Positions 44,792 through 57,993 of a stretch of 64,000 nt of DNA are shown here, piece by piece. Numbering within the stretch: position 1 is the stretch's first letter; every line of letters starts with the position of its first letter. A model generated the notes under the pieces. The model was given only the letters and a program-made list of their open reading frames with translations, searched no databases and was not told the origin of the DNA. Position numbers and translations under genes: made by a program. Origin of the DNA: Rhabdophis nuchalis (lineage: Eukaryota; Chordata; Lepidosauria; Squamata; Natricidae); assembly GCA_039707465.1 (NCBI GenBank), contig CM077644.1, positions 82,706,875 through 82,770,874 on the forward strand, given 5' to 3'.

Positions 44792-45487
44792 TTCCTTCGT
44801 TCTAAAGGCTGTGTCTAAGATCCACTATATTCTGGCAAAATCACAAACTTTAATTACTTGCGTTTACGATGAGTAGCCAAGAAGTTCCCTTTGAAGTATA
44901 AAGTTGCCTTGGAATGTAGATTAGAAGTTAAAAGCAGTTTGCTTTGCCGTGTTAATTAGCCAATTAACACGGTCTCCACACCCGTCCGCTGCCTAAAGAG
45001 GGGAGGGTCTCTCCTTACTCGCTCCCCAGAGGAAAACTAACCCTCTGAGGGCTTCGCAAGGGGACTCTTCCCTGGCAGCAAAAACTCTCCCACAAGCTCA
45101 TAATAGAGCTTGGGGTTTCCGAGGCATTTGATCTTATAAAAAACGCCTCTACAGACGAGTGGGATGGCAGGCTTGAAAAAAGCCTACCGACAGCAACTGC
45201 AACCGGAAGTCCACCCCTGTCTTTGGGGTTTTTAATGGGGTAGCACATTTTTAGCGAATTTTTAGCACAGGGTTGGTTTAATTGTTTTTTATGAAATGTA
45301 TGTATTTTTTGACTGTTTTTATTCTGCCTGTGCACCGCCCCGGGTCCCTGTGGGGAGAGGGTGTGGTTTAAAAATAAAAATTATTATTATTATTATTATT
45401 ATTATTTATATGTCGAACACATCTGTAAAAATGTGTAAAAGATGTTCCCTTTTGCAAGTAAAATTAATCTTTCAATAGCAAATCTGG

Positions 45488-45995
45488 ATCTATGCCAGTG
45501 ATGGTGAACCTTTTTGACACTGAGTACCCAAACCGGAACACGGGTGCATGCATGTGCGCACATGCCAGAGCACCGGAAACCCAAAGACCAGCTGGCCAGT
45601 GTGCATGCATGCTCCGGCCAGCTGGTCTTCGGGTTTCTACCACACGCATGTGCGCCAACCAGCTGATCTTTGTGTGCCGGAGCACCAGAAACCCGAAGAT
45701 CAGTTGGCAGGCACATGCATGACTGGTTTTGGCTGTTTTTTGGGGCCGTTTTTAGGTTGTTTGGGGGGTTGTTTTGGGGCCAAAAATGGCCTTAAAAACA
45801 GCCTAAAAACAGGCCAGAAAAGGCCTGTTTTTTAGCTGGGTTTTTGGCCATTTTTCAGCCATTTTCCGGTGCTTCGGCATCCACAAAGACCAGCTGGCCA
45901 GCATGCCAGAAACCGGGCAACGGCTTGCCCACAGAGAGAGTTCTGTGTGCCACCTGTGGCACATCTGCCATACGTTCGCCATCACGGATCTATAC
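45488..45995 (+). mobile_element. hAT-type element, relative of 11199-11806
   Basis: Element 45496-45987 starts cagtgatggtgaaccttttt and ends acgttcgccatcacgg. The duplication is atctatgc/atctatac. The interior has repeated 'gaccagctggccag' words and a G/T-rich centre. ORFs in it are chance. Confidence 0.88.
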
Positions 45996-48534
45996 TATAA
46001 AGCCAGAAGAGAAGCAACAGGAGTGGGACTGCTATCACTTGACTTTTTTAGTTATACTATAGACTTACAAGACACAGAAAATAAAGAGGAAGAATAAAAA
46101 TAAATAAATAAGCAATTTGAGTTTTAAAGAAATTAATCCTTCACTACACAGAATCATTTAAGCCATGCTTTTCATTAGGACAGTGAAGAACCCATTCAAA
46201 ATCAGATTGTAAACATACATATTCAATTCAAGATTTTAAATCTGGAGTAGCTGTATCTTTCAAATAAAGCAAAATAATTTTTAGCAGTGACAGTCACTTC
46301 CAACATTTCTGGCATGAAAGAAATTGAGTGGTTGAACATCTACCATAGAGTGCAATAAACATAATTTTTTAAATTATAATTTGTTTTTTCTAATGATAAT
46401 CAGATTCATAGTTAATCTTCTTTAAAACACAAGAACATTAATTTATTAAAATAGGCTATTCTGATTATTTGTTCCAACGTTGTTACCAGGTTCTTGACTA
46501 TATTGGTAAACTTTCTATGAAAATGATCTGTTGATGTATGTTTGTCTAAAAATTTTTTCAATGATATTCTTTTAATGGTTGCTGTAGCTGCTAGTTCAGC
46601 AGTCTAAGCTCTAATACCAAAATATACTTTAACTGGATAGCTTTAAACAACCCAAGCTTAAATATAATAAATTATCCTTAGAACATTTTGATCTTTATGA
46701 CATAATAATTTAAATAAGCTGATTATTAAATTTCTTCTTGAGTGCTCTCCAAACAGGATTTACCAGCAATTTTCCAATTATGGTTACCTAAGGTCAATTT
46801 TCCACATGAATAGAGATTAAATTTACACTTCCAACCTAATGTCCTGCAGTGTTTAATGTGGAGAAAACTCTGAATTTTAGCTAAATGAGGAACTAAGCCT
46901 CTGTCAGGATTTCCAAAATGGTAACTTTCTACTTCTGCTCATAATCATTTTTATGGTAAATCATTTGAAGTCAACATAGGTATAGGAGTCCAAATATAAG
47001 CATGATAATCAAGTTGAACACCAAAAACACGAATGGCTCCTGTTGCCATGTCATCTACAAAGCTTTATACAAGAAGCAACGTTAATTTCTAATGTGTATT
47101 TATTATCATTTGGTCAATAGAGAGTTTTGCCATTTTGTGAAAATCAGGAAAATGCAAATTAATTTCTTCGCTTGCAGTTATAGTATCTATTTAAATATAA
47201 ATTCTTGAAAAACAGTGAAGAGAATTTATTTAAAATTGCTCTTTCATTACTGAGCTATTAGACTTATTCAAGTAAGGCAAAATTTTCATATTTTATTCAG
47301 AATCTGATTTTTAAATCTTGCACACAAGATTGCATCTATTTTTCTTTAGTTTTATTAATCATGTTTATTAAACTAGATGACAACTAGGTGTAATTTTGTT
47401 ATTTTGGGAGTTATCCGATTTTTTTTTTTAATTATAAGTTATTAAGGATTTATTGAATCCAGAATTTGTTATTCAAGGCAGGTCTCCATGAGATTGATTT
47501 CTGTCTCCCCATCTGCCTTTTGGTTTTCCTCCTAAAATGCAAATATTTAGCATAGCAAATTGACAGAATTTGTATGGTTTAATAAATATTTTGTTGACTA
47601 GGTTATTTATTAGTCTAATGGCTGCATACTGTACTGAAAGAGTCCTGTTTGGTGTTTTCACATTTTGGATTGGTTTCACGCACCTAGGGGCAAGTTGTAT
47701 GTCTTCACCTGGTCTGCCTTGATGAATCTGAAAAAGTTAAGATTGGAAAGCAAACAAACAGGAAAAGAAAATGGCAAACCACTTTCATGGTGTTGCTATA
47801 AATTACTTGGATATAAGCATATGGCCTGGAGTCAATCTCTGTTTAAAAGAGCTGAAGATTATGTAAATAATTTCAGATGTGTCCTGGATCAACTGCAGGG
47901 ACCTTGCAGTGATGTGAACAAAATTCAGGTACCTGGTAATCCACTTGCCTTTATGACCAATTGTAGGACCTGCCTATTTTCTCACCCATCCTTCCTCATT
48001 GGCTTCCTTGGTCCTACCTTCTACCCATTGAGGTCCTCACAGGCCTTGGGTCTGCTTCCTACTTAAATGGTCCCATGCTCTTAAGTGTGTTCTCCGTTCT
48101 ATATCCCTTTTCAGAAAATTGTCTTTGGGAAGAAGTGTCTGATCCTCCAATGGCCTTCATGTACAGATGCATACAGACCATGTATGTGTGATGCCATTCC
48201 AGAGATGGGCACCATTTGGGGAGTGGCCGCAATTCTCAGATTGCAATTGCAACCACTCACATGATGATGTCCATTTCTGGGACATCTCCATATGGCCACT
48301 ATATAGGAAAGCCATGGGGCAGATCAGTGGTTCCCTTTCTGACCTGTGGAAAAGGTGAATGAAATGAAGCATGATGGAATAGAGAAGAGGTCCAAGGTTG
48401 TTGGACCCAGGGGGTGGGAAGTGGATCACAGGACGGCTCAGAAGGTTTGGGAAACCCTGTGTGAGCTGGGAGGTGTTACAGTGTTGACCTGAACCTACAC
48501 CAGGCCTCCAAGGGCCTACCCAACATCCCCTGAG

Positions 48535-48698
48535 GCTCTACCTAATGATCCATTGGTCACATAATGACTGCAACTTGGAGAGCAGAAATTGTGGTCATTA
48601 AGACGATAACGTGGATACCTCACTTTACAACTACCATGCCTTACAGCCATAATTCTAGGCTCAGTTGTGATCATAGGCTGAGGACTACCTGTAGCTAA
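48535..48698 (-). mobile_element. MITE fragment with CTGAGGACTACCTGTA end
   Basis: The right end 'ggctgaggactacctgtagc' and inner 'gtggtcattaagacgataac' and 'cactttacaactaccatgcc' match the GTAGTCCTCG families. The left terminus is not clear. Confidence 0.5.
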
Positions 48699-49722
48699 AT
48701 ACATAGTAATATATACAGAAATATGTATTCCACTTCTTTCCTTATTCTGAGTTGCTCTCTGCTGCAATAGATTGTTTTTGGAGGATTGTCAGCTTATCAA
48801 ACTGTTTTAACTTCCTGTACATGTTGTTAATATGCCGTCTCTGTACCTTTGGTAGTGGTGATGATTTCATGCACAGTGAGAAGTCTAATATTTAAAGGGT
48901 AGCAATTGCATTCAGTCTTGTAATTGGTATAAAATATATTACCTGCTAAATTGTACTTTTCTAACAATTGGTTGTAGCAAATAAAACAGCAGTAAATCAA
49001 TACTAAATTTAAAATGTGATTTAGTATGAGCACAAGCACATTCTGGTTTCGTGCTGATGTTTCTGACTCCTAATTAGGAAGGACCAATTTATGTGACTTT
49101 TGTCACTAAATGATTCTTTCCTTAGTGAAGAAAAAAAAATCTTTCTTGGTTTGATGAATAAATAAGCATATTATAATAAAATGCTTTAGATATTCCATGC
49201 CTACTAATGTACAATTTTTGTTCTATAATCTCCAACCAAGCTCTAGCTTTATATTTTTGGAGTTATTATTTATTTATGTAATTTATACAGCTACCAATTT
49301 CACTATCATGTCTGACAGGTGTACAAGGAATATACATCCCAGTATGCAAATCCCAGTCCTAAAAAGTTGCTGGAGGGATAAACAATCAGCTGAGAAAATA
49401 ACATGATGAATGGTAAATAATATTGACTAGAGTAATAATAGGGAACAGGTCAGGTCAGATTGTGTTGGCTGTGCTGACAATACAGAGAAGGAATTTTTCA
49501 GAATCAGTTCTGCTCAAAGGCAGAGAAAACTGCTGCTGGCAATTTATGTAGGGACAGATCTTTGGTCAACTTTTCTGTGGAAATCAGGCTCTTACTCGGA
49601 CTTCACTCTGCTGGAATTAAGTTAGACAAAATGTTTGAAATCCTTGAAATCCAGGTCAATATAACTCCCATGGGCCTGACCCTAATCATCTTTCATTGCT
49701 ATCATATGCCTTTCATCAGAGC

Positions 49723-49966
49723 TACAATGGTTACTTGGTACTCACTGTTAATTGGTTCCAGGAGACACGATGAGTACCAAAAACGAAAAGAACCAAACAA
49801 ATTTTTCCCATAAGGCATAATGTGAGTCACAAGGGAACTGACACTGACATGTTCTAACTTGTGTGTTGAGTACCAAACAAACAGTGAGTACCAGAACAAA
49901 ATTTTAGCATCAAAATACGTTGAGTACCAAATTCGATGAGTAGCTGAGTTCCAGGGTACCACTGTA
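49723..49966. mobile_element. Mariner/Tigger-like MITE with TA junctions
   Basis: Element 49725-49964 lies between TA dinucleotides. The ends caatggttacttggtactc and gagttccagggtaccactg are inverted repeats. The interior repeats 'gagtaccaaa' words on the same strand. The class is inferred from the TA duplication and the end sequence. Confidence 0.75.
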
Positions 49967-51426
49967 TTGTTATCATATGAGCAAATGAATGAGTTTTGTA
50001 GACAATGAATTGCTAACACTCTAAATTTAAACTTTGAGTCTTGCAGATTGAGTAACATTATGTAGCCTTCTAACAGTTTTATTTTTGGGAATTGCCTAGA
50101 TAGAAATTTCTCTTGAGCCCACATTAATGTACCAACATCAGCTTTTTTGGAGAGACCAACACATTTGGCAGTTTCAACTACAAAGAATGTATGTGGCCAT
50201 GTTAGTTAGATGTTGTCAAAACACAGCATCATGTCTCAGTAAATTATTTAGGAACATGGGATATAAGCTAATGTCATTCTTATGAAACCATCCACCCAGA
50301 TGCTCCAAAACTGCTTTTCAAAAGATAACTGGAGCTTCTTCACTTCTTGGATGAGAACTGAAACTTTTTCAAAATAAAAAAACAACAAAGAAAGTCTAGT
50401 TGCCTTTTGAAAAGCACCTTTGGGATAACCATGAACTGGATGATTGAGAATCTACATAGACATCCACCCAGATAGTTACTATAGATGATTAAGAATCAGA
50501 TAAGAACCCAGGCATCACCCACAGTGTAACCTAGGTCAGCAGCATGAAAGTACAACATGAGATAACAAGAGACTCTTAATATTCTTATGAAATTAGTGAA
50601 ATTGGCCAATTGTTGTTATATTAAAGCTTTTGTGCCAGTATGATTTGGGGATCTGTTTATCTTATACTTAATGTTGCTTGGACAGTCATAACAAGATCAA
50701 CCACCAAGATAGTTGTAACAGGTTTCATCACTGCAGTTGCTTCCCTCATGGTTGTGGCGGTGCCTTTGCATATGAATTATAGGTTGTCAGGTGGTGAGAT
50801 CAGCAAATAGATCTTCAAACATTAAAACTGTTCTTGATGCAAATCTGGATTTCTACATAGTAGGATAATAACAGATCCTATTGGGATAATGGGAATTATT
50901 TTTCTAATATTTAATAGAACATTATAATATCATACTTGCTGTCAGCTGAATGCTTTTCTGAATTCCTTTTTCTAGCACTTTGTTTAGTGTTGTAGTTGTA
51001 CTGACAGGCATGTTCAGTGAGTAAGAGGAAGAAGCTCCATTGAACACGGAGTCTCTGAGTAAATTTTATGGGCTGATGTAGTTAGTCATCAGACATTTTG
51101 TGTAAATGCCATATTTTTCATTTTTTAACATGCTTATTCACCTCCAGTGATGCTCCAGTGATCATGTATTTGTTATTTTCATGTAAGTTTGATATTGGAT
51201 TTTTTTCCTACATATCCTACATTTTTCTCCTACATTTCAGAAAATGTTTCTGTTTTGTTTTTCTAGTTTGTTATTGAATCCTATTCAGGGTTTCAGCATC
51301 CTTCAGTTATGTGCCTTATGTTTTCAGAATGCCAGGGAAAAAATCATAATATTTGCAGCATATTAATAAAGTTAGTAATTTCAATTTTGAGTGAAAGTCT
51401 AGATTCACCTAACTTGTTAAGTAATA

Positions 51427-52290
51427 TTTATTTATTTATTTATTTTATTTATTTGTTGGATTTATATAACCGCACCCTCTCCCCAAAGGGACCCAGGGCG
51501 GTGCACAGGAAATTAAAACACACAATATCACAAATATAAATAATTAATACCAAATTAAATAAATTATCCCTGTGCTAAAATTTAAAAATGTTAAAACATG
51601 ACCCATCTAAAACCCAATTAAAACAATTTATGGTACAGACTGTAGGCTAGGTAAATAGCTTAGCCCAGCCGGCCTGATGGAACAAGAGTGTCTTTAATTT
51701 CTGGCGGAAGGTGCAGAGGTCCGTGGTTGTTCTAAGGTCGGGGGATAGGTCGTTCCAGAGGGTTGGGCCCACCACAGAGAAGGCCCTTCCCCTGGGCGTT
51801 GCCGGCTGGCATTGCCTGGTGGACGGCACCCAGAGAAGTCCCTCTCTGTGGGAGCGGATCGGCTGAAGGGATGTATGGGGTAGGATGCGGTCTCGCAGGT
51901 AGCTAGGTCCTGTGCCATGGAGCGCTTTAAAGATGGTGATCAATACCTTGAAGCGCACCTGAAAGACCACAGGTAACCAGTGCAGCTCACACAGGAGCGG
52001 TGTTACATGGGAATACCTGGACGTTCCCAAGATCGCCCGCATGGCCGCATTCTGGACCAGCTGTAGTCCTCGGTTGCACCCCAAGGGGAGCCCCATGTAG
52101 AGAGCATTGCAGTAGTCTAGCTGGGATGTCACAAGCACGTGAGTGACTGTGCGAAGGGCGTCCCGGTCCAATAAGGGACGCAACTGCCGCACCAAGCGTA
52201 CCTGGTGGAATGCCCCCCTGGCCACGGCCGTCACGTGATCTTGCATAGACAGCCGGGTATCCAGGAGGACGCCTAAGTTGCGTGACAATA
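51427..52290 (-). mobile_element. L2-type LINE, antisense 3' fragment
   Basis: A (TTTA)n run at 51427-51456, then the complement of the 3' UTR ('cccagggcggtgcacagg') and of the C-terminal coding region up to about 52290. Confidence 0.92.
51647..52285 (-). pseudogene. L2-type ORF2 C-terminal fragment, antisense
   Basis: About 210 open codons: NLGVLLDTRLSMQDHVTAVA, VTSQLDYCNALYMGLP, LCELHWLPVVFQVRFKVLIT, GPSYLRDRILPHTSLQP and TLWNDLSPDLRTTTDLCTF, to the stop at 51647. The endonuclease and RT catalytic region are absent. Codons beyond about 52285 belong to flanking intron. Confidence 0.9.
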
Positions 52291-53287
52291 TTAAGGATTT
52301 GTTTATGCCATAGCATGATATAGGAATCAATTTGTTCTATGTTTTAACCATGATATCTTCCTTGGATTTAGAGTTGCCCATTTGGATAAACCAGAAGAAA
52401 AACCAACCATATTATGCCATAACATTAAAATTATAGCCACAAAACTGAACAAGATTTTGGATTTTTCTGCTCCTGTCTCTTATTTCTTGAATTACCTCTT
52501 CAATAACTTTGAACTTCTGGTGATTTCGCATTTCGCATTTGGTTGTCCAAATGGATTTATGGATCGTGGATTTATTTTAAACACCATGAAGTTTGTTGAA
52601 GGAGGAAATGAATCAGTATTCTGAGAAATGTAAATGGAGGTGGCTATGTCTGAAATCTGTAGTTGTATCATACATTCTGATTAAAAATTCATCAACTTTA
52701 ATATGCTTTGGTAGAGGAGAATATTTGTAGCTCAGGGTTGAAATGAACAGTCCTTGGTGCTGTCTGAGCTTGGTTATTATCTTGCAGATGCTTCATTGCC
52801 TAAGCTAGGTAACATCATCAGTGCTGTAATGAAGGTACGTAATTTGGGTAATGAAACATCTGCCAGAAAACAATTGACATCCCATTTAATGTTTTTTCCA
52901 AACCCACTTGGGCAGTGTTTTATTGATCCGATCTCTAAGGAGCCCTCTCCCCTACAAAGTAAGTTCTAGTTTTCTCTATTATTTGAATCAATATAATTCT
53001 AACTCATTAGAATTCTAGAGTCAAAAAAGGAAGTATGAAACAGTAAATTGATCTGTCTCCTTTCCTAAAGATAAGACTTATCTGTCAAGTAAAGATAAGA
53101 CTCTCTACACAAGAACAGTCTAGGCTAGGGGAATAAAATAAGTCTTTGGCAACTAAAAACAAACAAACAAAATTCAATACTAAGAAAAGAAAGGATTAAT
53201 ACAAATAAAGTTAATGCAATTGTTACTTTAGAAATTTAAACTTAGCTAGTTGAAAAAAAGTCCCAAATAAAATGTTCAGGCTATCAT

Positions 53288-53492
53288 ACCATGTTTCCCC
53301 GAAAATAAGACAGGGTCTTATTTTCTTTTGACCCACCAATTAAACGCTTGGCCTTATTTTTGGGGAGGTCTTTTTATTTTTGAGGTACAGGAGGTTGGCA
53401 ATACTTTTGGGGAGGGCTTATTTTAGCGCATGCGCTCAAAAGCCCAATTGGGCTTATTATCCAGGGAGGTCTTATTTTCAGGGAAACAGATA
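53288..53492 (+). mobile_element. MITE, family of 5135-5395
   Basis: Starts catgtttccccgaaaataag and ends cttattttcagggaaacaga, good inverted ends. The interior has 'ggccttatttttggggaggt' and 'ggagggcttattttagcgca'. Confidence 0.75.
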
Positions 53493-55802
53493 CAGTTTGT
53501 TTCTGTGTTTGATGATTTGTATAATATCACGGGTGTGTGAGGATCAAATGCTCTTTTACTTCAAAATTTACCACTGGACTATTAAATATGCTCTCTTTAT
53601 GTTCAATACACAAGTTGCATGCAACAAAGAAAGGCAGTAGAAAAATAAGGCCAGTACTCTGTGGCCATTTTATAAATAAATCCCCAAGTCTCCTTTACCA
53701 AGTGAGAAATACTGATCTGCATTGCCTTTGATTCCTAAACTTTTATTAAGAGCCACATTATACTGTTGTCAAGCTGATGGAAATGTATGCAGTTTTCCAC
53801 CTCCACAAAACAGAATGTAGTGACTTAATCCAATCATACTGCAGCCTTCCCACACATTTTCCCCCACTCACGAGATTTACATCATGGTTGTATTATTTTT
53901 TTCTTTAAGAGAGGAAGTGATACCGCTCTTTTTTAAAGAAGCTATTCTTGCTTGGATCATGTCTGAAGAAAATGACTGTGGACCAAGGAATTAAAAGCAA
54001 CTATAGATCAGTTGACAGAATTAGCTCTTGGGCCAGGGGTTCAAGAGAGTAATTAATAGAGAGAGATTCACTAACTGAACAGTATTATTTAAACACAACT
54101 TTAAAAGAGAGCTAGAAATAGAATGAAGGGGGGAATAGTAAGGAGATATTATAGATGGTAATTAGAAAAAATACTTATTAACAATTAGTATGCTGTGTGA
54201 CATTAAGATTTGCACTGAGAAACTGGTTGATAAACTGGTTGGGATTAGATATTATAGTAAACTATGGCTCGCGTAACTGATTAATTGAATAAACCAGAGT
54301 TGGCTGGGATCACACATTGTACTATAAACCAAGGTTTAAAATTTACCATGTCCCCATTTTCATAATTTACTAAGGTCACTCCAGGCCATATTATGACTTA
54401 ACATTATTGGTGTGTCTTCACTAATCAATACTAGGCAATGTTTGGTCAACTTCTATTTAGATATGGCTTTGAAATTTATGGGATAAATTGTTGGAATTTT
54501 TTGGACCTTGCAACATCTGTTGATATCGCTGATAATGGGGTTCTTCTGTATAAGGTTTCTGAATTGAGCAGCAGGGATATTATACCACAACAATTCCTTC
54601 CAAATTTGGTGGCTAATTCCATACATTAATGCAGTGGCAGGTAATGATTTCCAAAGGAAACAATTTTATCAGCAAGTTCCTCAGTAGGGATGGGTGGGAC
54701 CTATTAGATAATATCCATTAACATGTTAGTCCATGACCAACATGCAGTCTCCTTTTCATCTAATATATTTGATACTGGAATGAGTTATTAGGAATGAATA
54801 ATCTTTTGAGACAGGAGGAAGAACCAAACCTAAATGCCAGTCTGATAAAATCTGAGTCCAAACTTCTAATGTAACTTGAGAAAGCATCTCATAATTTGAG
54901 AATTTGACCCTTCCTAGTTTTCTGGAATGTAAAGGCAAGGAAAGTGGAAGTACTTTCAAGCTTACAAGATTTTCTTACTGTCATCTTACAATTAAATTAG
55001 TATTAGTTTTCATAATTTGGGTTTTCTGGCCTGATCTACCTTGAAGGACTGACAGACATTCTGAAGCAGAGGTTAGACAAGGAAATGGATACCAGCCAAA
55101 ATAACTGAGACTCAATGAATATAAGCGATACTGCATATGACTAAGCGACATTCACTGTATTTTGCATAAGGATATGCTGCCACTAAAGGATGGCTAAACT
55201 AAGGGTACCTTATGATCATTAAAAATACAAGAGATGCTCTTCCGATAGCCAACAAATCTTTTATCTACTTAATTTAATGTAACCAATTATGATGCTAACT
55301 CTGAGGTACTTCTATAACAGGTGTTCATTTTCTGATAATCTCCCACTTAAATAATTGCAACATGTTCTGTGTAAAATTCCAGGAACTTCAATTAGATCAA
55401 AGTAGAATGCTAGATTATTAATGGGGACTGGTTGATATGTTCACAGTAGGCTAGCATTTTCCCATCTGCACTGACTGTGTGATGAGCAGTAAGAGTAATC
55501 TTGAGGAACAGCAGGAAGAGTTGCAACCAAGACAACAAGTCGGGCAGAAAAAAAAAACCTGAAGTAGAAATGTAATTTGGAAAGTGTCCAGGGATGACCT
55601 TCCCTAGTTCACTTGAAGGTAAAGGGCAGAAGGGGGAGGCACATTTGCACATACAAAGTTTTGTGAGGCTAATTTTATAATAAAAGTAGTATTAGCATTT
55701 GTAACTTTGGTTTCCTAGTCTGGCCTACCCCAAAGTGCTGATTATTGACTGCTGATCCACTTTTGGATTCAATTTATAATTTAATATAAATTATAATTTA
55801 TA

Positions 55803-56080
55803 ATCCCTAGCGCCGCATAACGGAGTGAGATCCTGTTTCTTGTCCCAGCTTTTGCCCATGTAGAGTTTGAAAGCATGTAAAAAATGTAAGTAGAAAAATA
55901 GGAACCACCTTTGGTGGGAAGGTAACAGCGTTCCGTGCACCCTCGGCGTTTAGTCATGCTGGACACATGACTATGGAGACGTCTTTGGACAGTGCTGGCT
56001 TTTCGGCTTTGAAATAGAGATGAGCACCATCCCCTAGAGTCGGGAACGACTAGAACATATGTGCGAGGGGAACCAACCAT
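55803..56080 (+). mobile_element. Sauria SINE, 5'-truncated
   Basis: Begins 'atccctagcgccgcataacg', just after the B box, and runs to 'gtgcgaggggaacc'. The tRNA-like Pol III promoter is lost. Confidence 0.9.
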
Positions 56081-56081
56081 A

Positions 56082-56150
56082 TTTTATTTATTTATTACAT
56101 TTATATGCTGCCCATCTCTCCACCAAGAGACTCTGGAAGGCTTTACAATG
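56082..56150 (-). mobile_element. Short LINE 3' end, antisense
   Basis: (TTTA)n then 'catttatatgctgcccatct' and 'ggaaggctttacaatgc', the complement of an L2/CR1-like 3' UTR. It abuts the Sauria SINE. Confidence 0.55.
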
Positions 56151-56228
56151 CTAGTTTCAATTTTCCAAGCCATATTGATTTAGGTATACTGTATGTTATC
56201 TGAACAAATATATCCTTCCAAACTCTAT

Positions 56229-56487
56229 TCCAATACTATTATAGTATAGATAGTTCTTATTTATTCTTATTTGGCGATCATATTTGGACTGGCAATTTGG
56301 TCATTAAGCGAAGCAGTTTTTAAGTAATAACATCTCTGTGCTTATGATTTTATCAGCTTTCCTTTGCTCTACAGACCTGTGAAGGTCATAAATGCAAGGA
56401 TTGGTCTTAAACTTACTGTTTCACCATGATTGTAATTGCAAACCGTCATTAAATGAGGCAGTGGCTTAATGAGGATTACGGTACCTA
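56229..56487 (+). mobile_element. MITE, family of 515-722
   Basis: Contains 'cagacctgtgaaggtcataa', 'tgcaaggattggtctt' and the end 'aatgaggattacggtaccta'; the start 'tatagatagttcttattta' is its inverted partner. Confidence 0.65.
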
Positions 56488-56499
56488 TAATTTTGGACA

Positions 56500-56585
56500 T
56501 CCTTTAAATCAGCTTTGCTGGCTGGAGAAGTCTGGGAGCTGAAGTCCTTCAGACTTAAAGTTGCAAAGATTGGAGACCCCTGCTT
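56500..56585. mobile_element. Half of a foldback hAT MITE
   Basis: 'cagctttgctggctggagaa' to 'gattggagacccctgct' matches the right half of the foldback at 58690-58823. The left half is missing. Confidence 0.7.
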
Positions 56586-57520
56586 TAAATGAGAAAGGAC
56601 AGTGACTCAAAACATAGACCTTTTTTGTATTACGTCCTCAACATTAACCCTGAGTTACTTTTGGCCCCAGGTTACTTTGGACTTTCTCAGTATTTTATTC
56701 TTGCTATGTACTTTATTTTCAGGCTGATTTAATTAATTCAATTACATATAAATTTATTTAACCAAAGTAGTATTACTTTGGAGTATTATTTACCTAAGTT
56801 GTATCTTATTTCTATACTTATAAGATAATTTTATTGAGCTGTTAGGAATGACACAAATAACTGAAATTGATGAGAAAAAGCAACAGGAATGTCTCAGACA
56901 AGTTAAGCAAAGATTGCAATGGAAACATGCTCTGAAAATGTTTAAATTGGTAGGGATTCACTGTGCATACCTTTGGCTTTTTTAGTGCCTTACATACATG
57001 TGGCAAATATCCTTTGTTTAAAAATGAACATTGATTCTGTATGAACTAAGTCGCTGAGAATGAAAAATATTATTAGTTTGGATTAAGAATTCAAGAATTC
57101 TGAATGTAAGATTTTGCTTTGTAGCTTAAACTCTGGAAGGAACTGCATTAGAAAGCAAGGCTCTGTCAATTTGCCTCTGTTTTTCCTTTGCGTATCCTCC
57201 CGACACAGTTTTGAAAGCATTAGGGAGTGAGTTGTGGCTATGGGACTTTTGTAAGCGAAAATAGTAAGGATCATCAGGATTAAATAAACCTCCCTTGACG
57301 GTTAGGGTTGTAACAAAATGCTTGGAGTAAAGCTTTATCAGTAATTTTTATCTAGGAAAATAAATAGCCATCCTTAGAAACTTTGGAATTCAGAAAAAGT
57401 GGGGTACTGGGAATCTCAGGAGAAATCTGGCAGAAGCCCCTATTAGAAATGGCAGGGTTGTATTATGTTGAAGCCAATCGTGGGGCACTTGCACAGCTTT
57501 AGGCCTTTTGAGAATTGGAG

Positions 57521-57993
<473 letters not shown>

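Larger units (their letters stand above)
44570..44920 (-). repeat. Imperfect tandem duplication in the L1-like 5' UTR
   Basis: Two related units (about 44570-44700 and 44745-44920) share 'tcatctggtarttaacgcca', 'tcacaaactttaattacttg' and 'cctttgaagta'. Offsets grow from 175 to 219 bp through small insertions in the unit nearer the 5' end. This resembles the promoter monomers of rodent L1. Confidence 0.8.
42031..45233 (-). mobile_element. ORF1-only L1-like retrotransposon, copy 2, nested in L2
   Basis: Element about 42048-45216, antisense, flanked by the exact 17-bp duplication ctgtctttggggttttt (42031-42047 and 45217-45233). In element orientation the 5' UTR is about 870 bp, with a partly duplicated segment. 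ORF1 (44345-43260) follows, then a 1.2-kb 3' UTR free of recognisable ORF2 and AATAAAACTTTTTCAATA (42088-42071) with an A-rich tail. The pre-insertion site reads ATT|AAAAAC in element orientation, the canonical L1 endonuclease target. It is younger than the L2 it split. Confidence 0.9.
41738..45405 (+). mobile_element. L2-type LINE 3' fragment, split by an L1-like insertion
   Basis: The left part, 41738-42047, encodes LVIIFKVLHGSGPSYLRDRI to the natural stop after FFCLAGLG. The right part, 45217-45405, continues the 3' UTR with 'tttttaatggggtagcacat', 'caccgccccgggtccctgtg' and an (ATT)n tail at 45380-45405. Removing the insertion restores an order matching the intact copy at 41160-41355. Confidence 0.92.

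Noticed and set aside
47665..48066. 133-codon ORF as a host exon
   Set aside because: No splice-consistent borders or recognised domain; it has a weakly SINE-like 'atggcaaaccactttcatgg' word.
52382..52624. 80-codon ORF beginning MDKPEEKPTI
   Set aside because: No family resemblance, AT-rich and isolated; length is expected by chance.
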